Below the pieces are notes generated by a model. The model was not told where the DNA came from and did no database searches. It saw only the letters and a program-made list of their open reading frames with translations. From Azolla pinnata (lineage: Eukaryota; Streptophyta; Polypodiopsida; Salviniales; Salviniaceae): a stretch of 64,000 nt of DNA. The stretch is taken from contig JBBBWG010029198.1 in NCBI GenBank assembly GCA_037176905.1, positions 113,776 to 177,775 of the forward strand, in the 5' to 3' direction. Position numbers and translations under genes: made by a program. Below are positions 36,728 to 48,012 of this stretch, piece after piece (the first letter of the stretch is position 1; every line of letters begins with the position of its first letter).

Positions 36728-36959
36728 AAGATCCCCCCCCTCCCCCCGAGATTCCCTCTCGGGCTTCCTGGCATCTGCCTATACCTGTATTGCACCTTTC
36801 TATTTGCTTGCTATCATCGTCAACAATGGCCATGATCCGGCATCGATCGAGTTCGAATCCCTATGCGCTTTGGTGCGCTGCAAGGCGTGCGAAGCATTGA
36901 TCCGTTTGGCTCAAGCCGGCTTCTTGCTTCGCCCGGATCGGTTGCCCTTTTGACTCGTC

Positions 36960-39225
36960 ACTGGAGCTTTCTCGACGCACGATGCCTTGCCATTGGGTTA
37001 TAACACAGAAGGAGTGATAGCTCTTGTCATGGCACCATAACTTTTTGAAAGCCTCAGACCTCGGAATGAGCGAGTTGACAAGATCAACCGGCCAGTTGAG
37101 GGCCACCCTAACCCGAGAATTCTCCCAAATTGTACATGAATTTCTTGTATTTGATCTCCGTCTCTCCGTTGTAAGTTTTTTACATGCTTGATTGACAGGG
37201 CTTGTGGTATTGAGGTGCAGTCCATGACTGATACACTTTGTATTCCTCATATTCACGCTATGACCTGTCCTCTATTCTTTTGTAAATTGTGCTAGTTGAA
37301 CATAACTTGCAAGCTATAAAACTGGACGCCTGAGTTGTATTTGCCTAAATAGTATTAAGGTTCTTCTCTTGTATGATTTGGGCTTTAGGGTGCGAAAAAT
37401 CTTCTTCTTCTCATGTTTGATTCCCTTTGCTCTCCTGTAATGTAAGGATAGTTTGGAGCATTTTCGATTGGTATTTTTGGCCAATCCAATGCGTTACGGG
37501 TATTAATCATACTGAGTAAACTCAAATTTTACAACCATGGTGAAGATCAAGGGCAAGATGCTCCATGACTTTGGATATGTATGATGTGGCAATTGACAAT
37601 GTATTCACGCAGCTGCATGAGCTCAGATGGCATTGACTCATGTGTTATGATACTGAGAAATCGTCCAAGGTAGAAATTGTCAAACGTATACACATTGCGT
37701 GATATCGTCCAATTTGAGGCCGTGTGGTCGTTGACAATGGATAACACCAAATTCAAGCAAAAGTCACCAAACATTCAAAGACCCTTCTCTTTAAGAGCCC
37801 TTGCTGCGATAACAATCCGAGGGCAGAATATACAGTCCGAGGATTGGGATGCCAACACTCTAGTCGAGCTCCCAACACATGAGGATTATGTAATTGGAGC
37901 CAGCCATGGAGGCCATTGTCAAAGAGAGGTGCAATCTAGAAAATTCGAAGGATAGTAGGCGCGAATGGAGGGGTTCATCGAAATGACCCAATAATTTTGA
38001 AAGACAAACCAGAGAATGAGTCGGAGCTCAAAACAATGAAGAACATCAAAACAAAACTGTCATGAGAGGAAACTAAAGCAGGCTGGAGAATCCCTAGAAT
38101 CACCCATGAGATGTGCAAACATTATAGGATAAGCATGAAAATGAAAAGTTAGTTAGGCAAATATTTCTAGAATGAGCATGAACAAAGTTTATAGTATGAC
38201 AGAATATGTAAAAGAATATCTCCCTGAAAAAGAAGCAAGGCTGAAAGAAGCTAAGGAACAAGCATAAGAAAGAAGGGAAGCCACGCAGAAAGCCCAATTT
38301 GGCACAAGAAGAAAATATGCTCATGAATAAAAGGAAAGAGCAAATTTGCACAACAGAAGTTAATAACAATGGAGGAAAAATGGAAACAACCGACCAAGAA
38401 GTTTCTTCGGTCAAACACTTCATTCCCAATGCACTACGCTTAGACAAAGTTTGCTAAGTGATAAAAATGTCTATCAAGCATCTCAATGATGGAGCTGGTA
38501 CATGGAGGGAAAATGAAGTTAAGGAAGTAGAAGCATCAAAAGAGCCGGCATAAAATGAACAAGTTCAGCAAGAATATATTACATATTTTTGAAGAGAACG
38601 AGAGAATCGTAAAGAATACTTTTGTTTTTGCTGAATATAGAACATCGTCTCCCAACTGTAAACGTATAGCATGTAGCGAGAGTGTGTAATGTAAAATGTA
38701 TAAGAATTTAAGAGATTTGAAGAGTCGTGTATAATTGTAATTATTTAAGAGTTGTCGCATTTTATGAAAAGTATCCGTGAAAGGGGTGCTCTCTAACATT
38801 ATAAGGAGTCTGTGAATAATAAAGTTGTGCAACCATTATAGAGGGGAAAAGGTAGCAAGATAAGGAAAAGTGAAAGATGAGGCAGAATTCGAATTCATGT
38901 TCAAATGCTCACATTGAGATTTCTTCATGGTCTTTTCAAATCATCCAACAGGCTACTTGCTTGGTAAAATTATGACCAAACACGATATGTACAATGTCGA
39001 GAAGGAGCTTAATATAGTCAGGATGCTTGTACCAGTAAGGAGCCAACTTTTATTTATGATCTATTTGAAAGCGGCATTGATTCTTGAGGAGACATCAATC
39101 AGACTAAAATTGCAAACCCAATTGTGGTGGGATAGGAGTCTAATGAGTTGGCATATTTGCCCACAATGGAGAGGATGTCGTACATATAGTATAACATTCA
39201 TTATGCACAAAGAATTGGTTAAGCC
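36960..39225. other. Intergenic, no recognised gene
   Basis: The first ~350 bp may be 3' UTR of the Asn-rich gene. Later short frames (37677-37955, 38927-39247 on plus) have no recognised domain; they could be eroded element DNA, but nothing diagnostic is visible. Confidence 0.4.
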
Positions 39226-42200
39226 TTATAAATCACCTGGCCTGTAGGCATTCTGTGGGAGCTGCATGCTCACTAAGTCATCACGTGGAAGAAGACCGAA
39301 GGGTCCATGGAGCTCGACTTCATTATTAGCAACCCTATCCCTATTATTTGATGCTATTGAATCCTCCGGCTCCAAAAGATACGTAACTTGCTTCTCGGTC
39401 CTGAATGCAAGGTAGCCTATCGCTGCCAAGTATGCAACCATGGCTCCAAATCCTATCATTCCAATCACTACTTGTGATCCTTTATTTAGTCCATTGTCAG
39501 AGACAAGCCACTTATAGAACGAAGTAGATAAGAAATACACGTTAACGACCATGATCGCACATCCTATAAGCCATGTGCAGATCGAAACCTAGACATAACA
39601 TATAAAATACATACGATTGTGAGAGACGGAAGCTTGACAATCTTTGCTGGATTATCGTAATTTTGTCTAGTACTCACCATGACATGGTTCTTGTAAGGGC
39701 CCATCTTCGTTTTACTGCTCGTGAATTTCAGCAACGGAAGGAGGGCAAATGGGAGCTCAAACGATAAGATCATCTGTAATTTGAAAAGAACACCGAACTC
39801 ATTAAATTTGCACATGTTCAAAGACTTTCCCAACAAAAAAAAATGGAAAAGAAAAAAGATGCAAGGCTTGGTATGAATTTGACCGAAGAAATAATGATCA
39901 AGTTTCCAGCTCCAGATGGACCTCCAACCAAGGCTGCAATCAAACTCGGCCCAATTGCGACAGTGCGTGTCAACAAATTTCGAACCCACGGTACAAATCG
40001 CAAATTCAAAAAACCCTGACGACATTGACAAAGTGACAGAATTAGTGTACAGCAGAAATCTGAACTTAGCCATATTAGACACTGAAACTCACTTTTTTTT
40101 AATCTTTAGTACACGCACCTACAAATTCTGGATTTTCATTTCACAAATGCATCTAGAATGCCTAAACTCTTAGATGCTTAAGGTGTGTCGATCTGCCACA
40201 TCTTATGCATCTTTCTTAAGGTGTGATTAAACAAAAATAAACATTTACTACGTTATGGGATTGGGAAAACAATAACATTGTCATTTGCTTGCAGTAGACC
40301 TTGTCGTAGTGTACAAACCATACAATAAAGTCATTACAATTCTTCACAGTCACCTTACTAAGGAAATTATGCAGTACAATTACAAACGCATGCCATCTGT
40401 ATGTTACATTTTATAAAACAAGAGAGGTAATCAGCCAAACCTGCATGACATATTGGCCAGCATAGGTCCCTGTAATTGTTGAGCTTTGACCAGAAGCTAG
40501 AAGTGCAATGCCAAAAAGTTTGGAACTCCAATTCCCTAAGACATTCTACAAAAAAAATGTTGCTCACATTTGTAAGAAAATAGGTTGATTAAACATTCTC
40601 AAACTGCTTCGGCCAAGACTTCACATATCCTATTGAATGTCAGCACTATTTTCATCCTATCTATAATTATGCAAAAATAATGGCTCCACAGTGCCAGACA
40701 CAAAATACAACCCCAAGCAAGAACTCTCCATTCTTGATGAAATTTATCTCACTGTTTGTAATGTCAGATCTTCACAAGCTCTACTTCAAATATGATGTTC
40801 GTCCATCCATTTGAACTGCTGCATAATCTTTGATGATCTTTTGCATGTATTTATTTTGGTTGCAGATGTTATTGTACTCTTCCGTTTTCTTTTATTAATT
40901 TGTTGTGCCCCACATTCTCCCTTGACAATAGTTTCATTAGAGAGGATTTCGCAAGTCTTTCAACAGGCAATTATGATAAAAGTCTTTCATCATGCAAATA
41001 TCTTAAAACACAACCTAATCGTAAGAATTTCTTAAAAATTGCTTAGTAACTTCAGTTCATTTTAAGAAAGCCATGGTTAGTCTACTTAATAACCATCTGC
41101 AATTCATCATCCTTATTCTATATGAAGGTCTCTAGTTCTCTCAGACCGCAGATATAGAGAATTATTCTAACCTTGCTTCTATTGAGAAATTAAAATCATG
41201 ATCCTTGTTTTATATCATCGTCTCTAGTTCTCTCTAGCTTAATCCAGTTATACCCGTATCATATTTACGGCTTAACACTAGATATTGTACTTTTAACATA
41301 TATAGATGTCCTGTCTTTGGAGCATTAACACATCGTTGTATGATGGCATCAATTCGCAAGTCAAACATAGCATAACTTTTTCAAACTCTAAAAATATAAG
41401 GTGATTGCATCACAGCATAGATTACAACCCGTCAATCTCCTCTCTATCCGATCTGTTTCGTGACTCACGCAAAAGCGAGAAACTTATTAGCAAATCTATC
41501 TGATTCAGATTTTATTCCTTTTTGGTCCATACTTCTGTACGATTTTCTAGCAAAATGTTATAAATTAAGTTACCTGGAGTAAAAAAGAAGCTTGATTCAA
41601 ATCTAGCTCGTCACATTTTTCTCGATTTTCGTTTGATAGTTCAGGATTTGCGCATACAGCTCCACTCACAGAGATTACAGATACATTAATTAAAAATGCC
41701 ACAAACAAGGCAAATGCGCTCTCAACTAGGTAGAATCTGCAAGCATCCTGCAAAAATATCATACTTTTTTATGTCATGTACATCATAGCAGTATTTTATT
41801 TCTTTAATCAGTTGTTTTAAGAGAGAAATAAGAAACCTTTATTCCTCGAATTGTCCTTGGAGTTTTCCTACTTAAAACCAATGCAGAATGCAGAAAAAGG
41901 TTATGCCTGGAAAATAAGCAAGAATAGTTCATCAAATCATGAACAATATGGTGATGTTTGTGGAAAAAATGAAAGGTGTTTTGCTAGGATATGTGTGGAT
42001 ATTTTTATCTTTAATCATAGATAGTAATTTCAGCAAATACATACGGCATAACCATAGCTCCGAGCAACGAGATAGCAAGACCGGTCGCACCATCTCCATT
42101 TAGCTTAGGTATGAACATGCCTTTCATCACTTCGGTTGCCGATGGCTTCGCATAGCCAAGCTCTGCGAAAAAACATGCTGCCATAGTGAAAACCAGGAGC

Positions 42201-44546
42201 GCAATCAGCATCTCTAGTTTTCTAACCTGTCCATATAACGCACAAGAATATTGTCAGACTTCATTCAAATTATTCATCACTTGAGAAATAAGAATATATC
42301 CATACATTAGCAGTGCCACACATACCCCATATTGTTGTAAAGCAAGAAGAATCAAAGTGCTAAGTCCTGTTAGCAGTACTCCAGACCAAATAGGAATGCC
42401 AAACAGCAAGTTCAAAGCAAATGCTGTGCCCAAAACTGCACATAAAATACTCATTATGCTTTACAGAAATGGTGATGCTATTACACAAGAATTTGAGCAA
42501 GCATAATGCATAAACTGAAAATAGAAGGCCCTTCAATTTGGGAATATAAGCAACTGAGATTTCATGTAGGAATTCATGTCATAATAGTGGACTATGATCA
42601 TAGCGCTTACTGGGTAAACCACAGGGTCCAAGATTTGGCTGTGTGACAGGGATCCTTTTCTCATAAATGGTTTTCTTATTGCTATCATAATTGACATAAT
42701 AAAAAGTAAATGAAGTTGATACCCATTACCAACATAGAGATTTACAGCATAGATACTTTGCATAATTTCAAACAACCATGAGGTTTTTAATCGACTTCGG
42801 AATGGTTGTCCATGCAATATTTCTTAGTATTAAGGCCATTCTGCTTAGAAGGAATCAGTAAGCAATCGCGTGTTTACTTCGTCCATGCTTATTCTGCATC
42901 CTAACTTGTTTCTATTTGCTGATGGCTTCTTCACGTTGAACCGAGCATTGTCACACAATATAATGCATCGACATCGATTTCCTGTAACATGAGTAAAAAA
43001 TTACCTTCTGGGATATCACTTGCTACTATTGCGACCTCCGCAGCTATCCATAAACAAAAGTTTACCTTCCTTGGGTACTCAGCCCTACAATGTTCAGCTA
43101 GATGTTTTCCTGCAATAGAAAAGAAGGTTGACAAGTGTGCATGTAGTGTCATAGACAATCTAGACAACTGGATTTTCATTTCTATGAGTAAAACTACAAG
43201 AAGACGCAATAGACATAGGACTATTTATTAGCCTTGATTTAAAAGCTAAACCCATTCAGAAATTGATTAACGTGACAGAACCTTCATATCTTAGAGCAGA
43301 ATATCAATCAGGGATTTTATGTGACTTTTCTACATAAGAAACTGACTAGCGTATCATAATAAACACAATTACCAGTTACAACCCCCAAATTCGCAGCAAG
43401 AGACTGGATTAGTAATGCGGCACAGGAAGATACCAGAATAATCCATAAAAGCTGCAAGGGAACAAAACGTTCAGCTTGTACAAACTTCTGTTGAACTTTT
43501 CTCGTAAATTGAAATTTACGCTTACACTACACATGTATACATACAAAAAGATAATAAATGAAAGAAAAATTCCTGGTAGAAAGACAGAAAAATCAGGGTA
43601 CACATGACATCACATGGCATCAGGAAAAAGCCTTACTATACCAAACTTTTCCAATTTGGATCACAAAACACTGGAAATCTCCAAAAAGTAACATTCTTGT
43701 CATAATGATCACCTATTAACGTTTGAGATGAAGGTAACTAATATAATCAAGCATTCTGAAGCTCGTATCAACTCACAATTTTCTTTTGTTATGTTCTTTT
43801 TCCAAATTATCATAAGCAATTCTAATGCTTACTAGACGTAGGGGCCACTATAATTCATGATCTCTATATTTGTGGAGCAAATAGGTTTCCTCCAATTCAA
43901 AATCATAACTAAATTCATCCTTACTGAAGCCATCTTCAATAGGCACCTACTCTGAAACATAAACTGGTCACGTAATGAATGGACCTTGTTCACACATGAG
44001 AGTCAAAGATTCAAATTTATGGGCGGCAAAGATGTTGGCTAACTATGAATATAATATTGCATAGCTGGCATAAAAATAAGAATATGCCTCATAACTATGG
44101 CATAGTGTTAGAAAGGGAAAATTTGCAGCCAAACCTTGAATTTATTTTCTGATTTCCAAGACACTATTGAGGGCCTCATCCAGATTATTAGATCTCTACC
44201 ATAGCTCCATCGATGCCTATTGTATTTCATCTTCTCTACTTATTCTAAGAGGAAGTTCTACAACTAATTTGACGCTGTCTCGTTATGTAAACAAACTGAA
44301 AGTAAATAGATACTGCCCCATAAAATGAAAATTACCTCATACTTATATCTTGCACCCGCTTTCAAATCACTCTCAACTGACAAAGAGGCAAAGTAAAAAA
44401 AAGATGAGACAATGTAGCTAAGTCAATATTGCATGATGAATGATTTTATTTGCTGCAATTAACTTACAATTTCCTGGATCGATGTATGCTATAGCAACTA
44501 GAAATCCAGGACCAAGGTATGCAAGCAGTGTCTTAAATCCTCGTTT
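39226..44546 (-). CDS. NRAMP divalent metal transporter, AtNRAMP1/6-like (first exon not found)
   Basis: Twelve exons on the minus strand: 44468-44546, 44336-44376, 43373-43451, 43005-43109, 42326-42435, 42045-42226, 41837-41906, 41574-41747, 40441-40545, 39884-40015, 39678-39773, 39226-39588; phases agree, 511 residues so far. The family proton-coupled Mn/Fe-type transport signatures are present: AYIDPGN in the first membrane helix (metal-binding Asp and Asn), [17 protein letters not shown] in helix 6 (Met-Pro-His), and the transport signature [18 protein letters not shown]. Wording such as [12 protein letters not shown] follows the plant NRAMP1/6 clade. The missing part is the short, poorly conserved N-terminal exon, expected between 44547 and ~46350. 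The C-terminus extends ~40 polar residues past the last membrane segment, ending NAYRPGDL. Likely site is plasma membrane or endomembrane. Confidence 0.93.
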
Positions 44547-46350
44547 CTGTATAGATATTATAGCCAAATAAGAACTGTCAGTCTCAAGACAATATCTTAC
44601 ATCAAAATTCATTGAACATAAGTAGATGTAATTTCTTTTCCACGTCATCAGTGTAATGCAAACATTAAAGAGAATAAAGAATAATAGAAATTACATCCAC
44701 AACGTAAACACACTACCATCAATCATTCACTCATCACACTGACTTTCTTGCCTCTTACTCACTCATAAATTTGTTTTATTTTACATAGTGTATCCACAAT
44801 AATAGTTGATTAGCAAGATGCAGTCATTGTTTCAGACAGACACTGGGACAGATGCCTTTCACATTATGAACCAGGTTCCATGAAGGCAAATTGGTTTTGG
44901 CTTGCACCAAATCAAACAAATCTACACTTCTAGGTGTGCAAAGGCGAAAAGAAACTAGAATGCACCAGCCACAATCTCTCTGCATATGATTTAAATTTTA
45001 GCTGTACGACATTTTGGAATCTAAAATAACAAGTTAAATTTCCCTATGTACATCACAGATCTACTTCTGTCTCATAGACTGCAGATTTCACCAGACATAA
45101 CTCATTGTCTTCCATTTAGATTTTATAAATGACATTTGCAATCTGGGGTCACAAACTATTGAAACTATTTACGATTATCATAGATCTACTTCATCTCCAA
45201 GATTGGATATTTGACCAGGCAATCTCTTTGTGTAGAAATAGCATTTTGAAATGCGAGTTCACAAATTTAGAACACTTACTGACCTTTCTTACGTGCATGG
45301 AACTATTTTTATCTCAAAGGTCATGATTTTCGAATGGATAGCTGAAAGGTAATTCTCCTGGCTTCTCAAAGGACTGACACTCTTCAAAAACCTAGGGACA
45401 AATATTGGCTTGAAGATGACAGAATTTTTAGAAGTTTATTTTTGCATTCCCTGAGGCATCTAAAGGTTAAAACCTGACTCGAAAAGCGTATCAAATTTTG
45501 TTTCATAGGCCTAATTAAGTTTGCAAACGTGTGAGCAGAAACTTTTTTCCTCTAGGAAACGTGATGAGATAGTTCCTCACTTTCAAATACATAAGCAGAA
45601 GCTTTCTTCCTTTCAAGAAACGTGATGAGATGGTTCCTTACTTTCAAATAAATGAGCAGAAGCTTTCTGCATTCTAAGACACAGGAACAGGAATTTGCTC
45701 TCGTGAAGGAATCATGAACAAGAATTGTCGGTTCGTTAAAGAAATTGGAGAGCAACTTCCCTTGATTATTCATTTGAGAGAAAGATTTCATTCGCCAAAT
45801 CAAGCCCTAATGTGCGGAAGAAGTATCAAAAACTTTCATTCTCTGTTCCTTTCAGGGATGAGACATGTGCACAGAACACAAGATAGCATCATGATACCTT
45901 GAGCTTCACAAACTCCTAGAAATACATTTCTTTTGCTATCGTCGTAGTGTCTTCCTTTGAATCCCTTTACCATTCTTTCTTTCATTCAAACATTGGAAGC
46001 GTGACACTCTTCACCTGGCCATAGGCAGGGTGATCGCAAGAAAACCTTGATGCGCAAAACAATCACGAGCTTTCTTCCATTAGAAAAGCTTCATATCCTC
46101 AGAGAACTGTCGACCTACTTCGTGCTTCCTTCCATAAGGAGAAAATCCCACGGATGAGAATGTCTTGGGGTCGAAGCCAAATCACAGACTTGCTTCTCGT
46201 GGTAAAAACGAAAATCGCACTTGCATTTCCTTCTTCATGTCCGATATTTTCCATGGAGCACAGCAGTCTGGTCTCCATTACTACCTCAAAATGAGAGGAG
46301 GAGGGAGAGAGAATGAGAGAGAGGGAGAGGGAGACAGAAGGCATACCTCA
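44547..46350. other. NRAMP upstream region (first exon/promoter expected)
   Basis: A minus-strand frame at 46099-46344 starting METRLLCSMEN after an internal Met could hold the first exon, but it has no resemblance that decides it. A 61 bp repeat lies at 45533-45680 (see separate entry). AT-rich otherwise. Confidence 0.35.
45533..45680. repeat. 61 bp tandem repeat, about 2.5 copies
   Basis: Landmark AGCAGAARCTTTCTTCC recurs at 45533, 45594 and 45655, each followed (in the first two) by AGGAAACGTGATGAGATRGT and TCCTYACTTTCAAATA. Confidence 0.9.
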
Positions 46351-46615
46351 GGAACTGAAACTTGGTAAACGCCTGCAGTCTCCGCATCATTACTCATATC
46401 GAAGGACCTCCGGCGGTGCCAGAGCTAAGGCCGAGAGGGGAGGGGGACCATGCAGCACGAAACGCCGGGAGCGCGAAGAAGGAAACGGATCCACCTGAGA
46501 CGAACGCGGCGGAAATGGAAGCGGGCAAAAGCAGGTGCGAGAAGAAGGAGCAATGTCGGTCCGCAGGGCGTGCGCGGAAGCAAGCAAGCAAGCGAACGGG
46601 GAACGGCGAACGGGG

Positions 46616-46715
46616 NNNNNNNNNNNNNNNNNNNNNNNNNNNNNNNNNNNNNNNNNNNNNNNNNNNNNNNNNNNNNNNNNNNNNNNNNNNNNNNNNNNNN
46701 NNNNNNNNNNNNNNN
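46616..46715. other. Assembly gap (100 N)
   Basis: 100 Ns flanked on both sides by the same words (GCGAACGGGGAACGGCGAAC), so the gap lies inside a short tandem repeat and its true length is unknown. Frames running through it are meaningless. Confidence 1.
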
Positions 46716-46831
46716 GCGAACGGGGAACGGCGAACGGGGCGAGGATTCGATCCGCCTGCAGCAAGCAGCAGCAGCAGCAAAGGTGACAAAGAGGAAGAAA
46801 GAAAGATGAGGAAGAAGAAAGAAGAATCACA

Positions 46832-47031
46832 AGACTTTTTCTTCTTCTTCTTCTTCTTCTTCTTCGTCTTCGTCTTCTTCTGTTCTTCGTCTTCTTCTTC
46901 TTCTTCTTCTTCTTCTTCGTCTTCGTCTTCTTCTTCTTCTTCTTCTTCTTCTTCTGTTCTTCGTCTTCTTCTTCTTCTTCTTCTTCTTCTTCGTCTTCTT
47001 CTTCTTCTTCTTCTTCTTCTTCTTTCGTTCG
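46832..47031. repeat. (CTT)n microsatellite with CGTCTT interruptions
   Basis: About 200 bp of CTT repeats broken at intervals by CGTCTT and TGTTCTTCG, followed by a (TTCG)n run at 47023-47048. Confidence 0.95.
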
Positions 47032-47158
47032 TTCGTTCGTTCGTTCGTTTGTTCTCTCTTTTGTTTTCTGCTTCTTATTTTATGAGAGAATTGTTCCCAG
47101 TTCTTTGGTCTTTGATTCCTTCATTGTTCCTTTTGTCAAAGTTCTTGTACTCTCGGAT

Positions 47159-47160
<2 letters not shown>

Positions 47161-47196
<36 letters not shown>

Positions 47197-47340
47197 TTAT
47201 CCGATCGCATCTTCCCGCATTATTTTTCGCGCATGCTCTGTCGGATGCCGGGGAGCGGAAACAGATCGGAAATCCCCGGAACCCAGGCGCCAGAGACAGA
47301 CAGGCAGACAGACAAACAGCAGTAAAAAAGAAAAGAAAAG

Positions 47341-47394
<54 letters not shown>
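47161..47394. repeat. Two (GA)n microsatellites
   Basis: Runs at 47161-47194 and 47345-47394 separated by ~150 bp of unique DNA. They open frames of Glu/Arg or Ser/Leu repeats. Confidence 0.95.
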
Positions 47395-47395
<1 letters not shown>

Positions 47396-47559
47396 GCGAG
47401 ATTCGATCGAGCAATGCGCGATCTGATGATGCATCGGAGGAGTAAGACGACGGCGCGTTGTGTGTGCAGAGGAGAGGATGAAGCGATCGATGCGTTACGG
47501 GGCGCAGATCGTACTAGGCTCGAGCGGTCGCTGCAGCAGAACTGCCGCATCTCGTGCCC

Positions 47560-47670
47560 GATCCGGAACGCGGACCTCCTAATGCGCTTCCAGATTCCAG
47601 GCGTTTGGATATTCCAGGCGTTTGGAACGCGAACCTCCTGATGTGCTTTGGGATTCCAGGCATTTGCACT
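47560..47670. repeat. ~57 bp imperfect duplication
   Basis: GGAACGCGGACCTCCTAATG at ~47566 recurs as GGAACGCGAACCTCCTGATG at ~47623, each followed by ATTCCAGGCRTTTG. Confidence 0.8.
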
Positions 47671-47952
47671 GATTCCGCTCTGGAATCCTTCAATCGGAGC
47701 AGGTAGCTTATTACCCGGTGTGACTGATTTTAAAAGGACGGCGATGGGTTCTGTAGATCTGCTCGGTTCTGATCGATGAACGCTATCTTTTTCTGGGTGG
47801 GGGAAGATCATTCGTACTGTCTTCTGACTAGCCGATTCCAGTCTGGTTGCAGTAATCGCCACTCCAGACGTTGGCCCCGGCTTCGTGTGCCATCTGCGAA
47901 ATTCGCATTATATCCTCGGCGTGCCTGTTACGCCACCAGAAAAGGCGTAGCT

Positions 47953-48012
47953 AAACCCTAAACCCTAAACCCTAAACCCTAAACCCTAAACCCTAAACCC
48001 TAAACCCTAAAC
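47953..48012. repeat. Perfect CCCTAAA run
   Basis: About eight uninterrupted plant telomere heptamers in direct orientation with unique DNA on both sides. Its perfection suggests recent insertion, perhaps at a repaired double-strand break. Confidence 0.97.

Noticed and set aside
36451-36900. 149-residue plus-strand frame overlapping the end of the Asn-rich gene
   Set aside because: Out of frame with the better supported CDS, GC-rich, and without a recognisable domain.
38927-39247. 106-residue plus-strand frame as a retroelement polyprotein piece
   Set aside because: No diagnostic protease, integrase or reverse transcriptase motif could be recognised.
46362-47426. 354-residue plus-strand frame across the second gap
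   Set aside because: It runs through 100 Ns and CTT/GA microsatellites (poly-Phe, poly-Ser, Arg-Glu). No unique conserved part.
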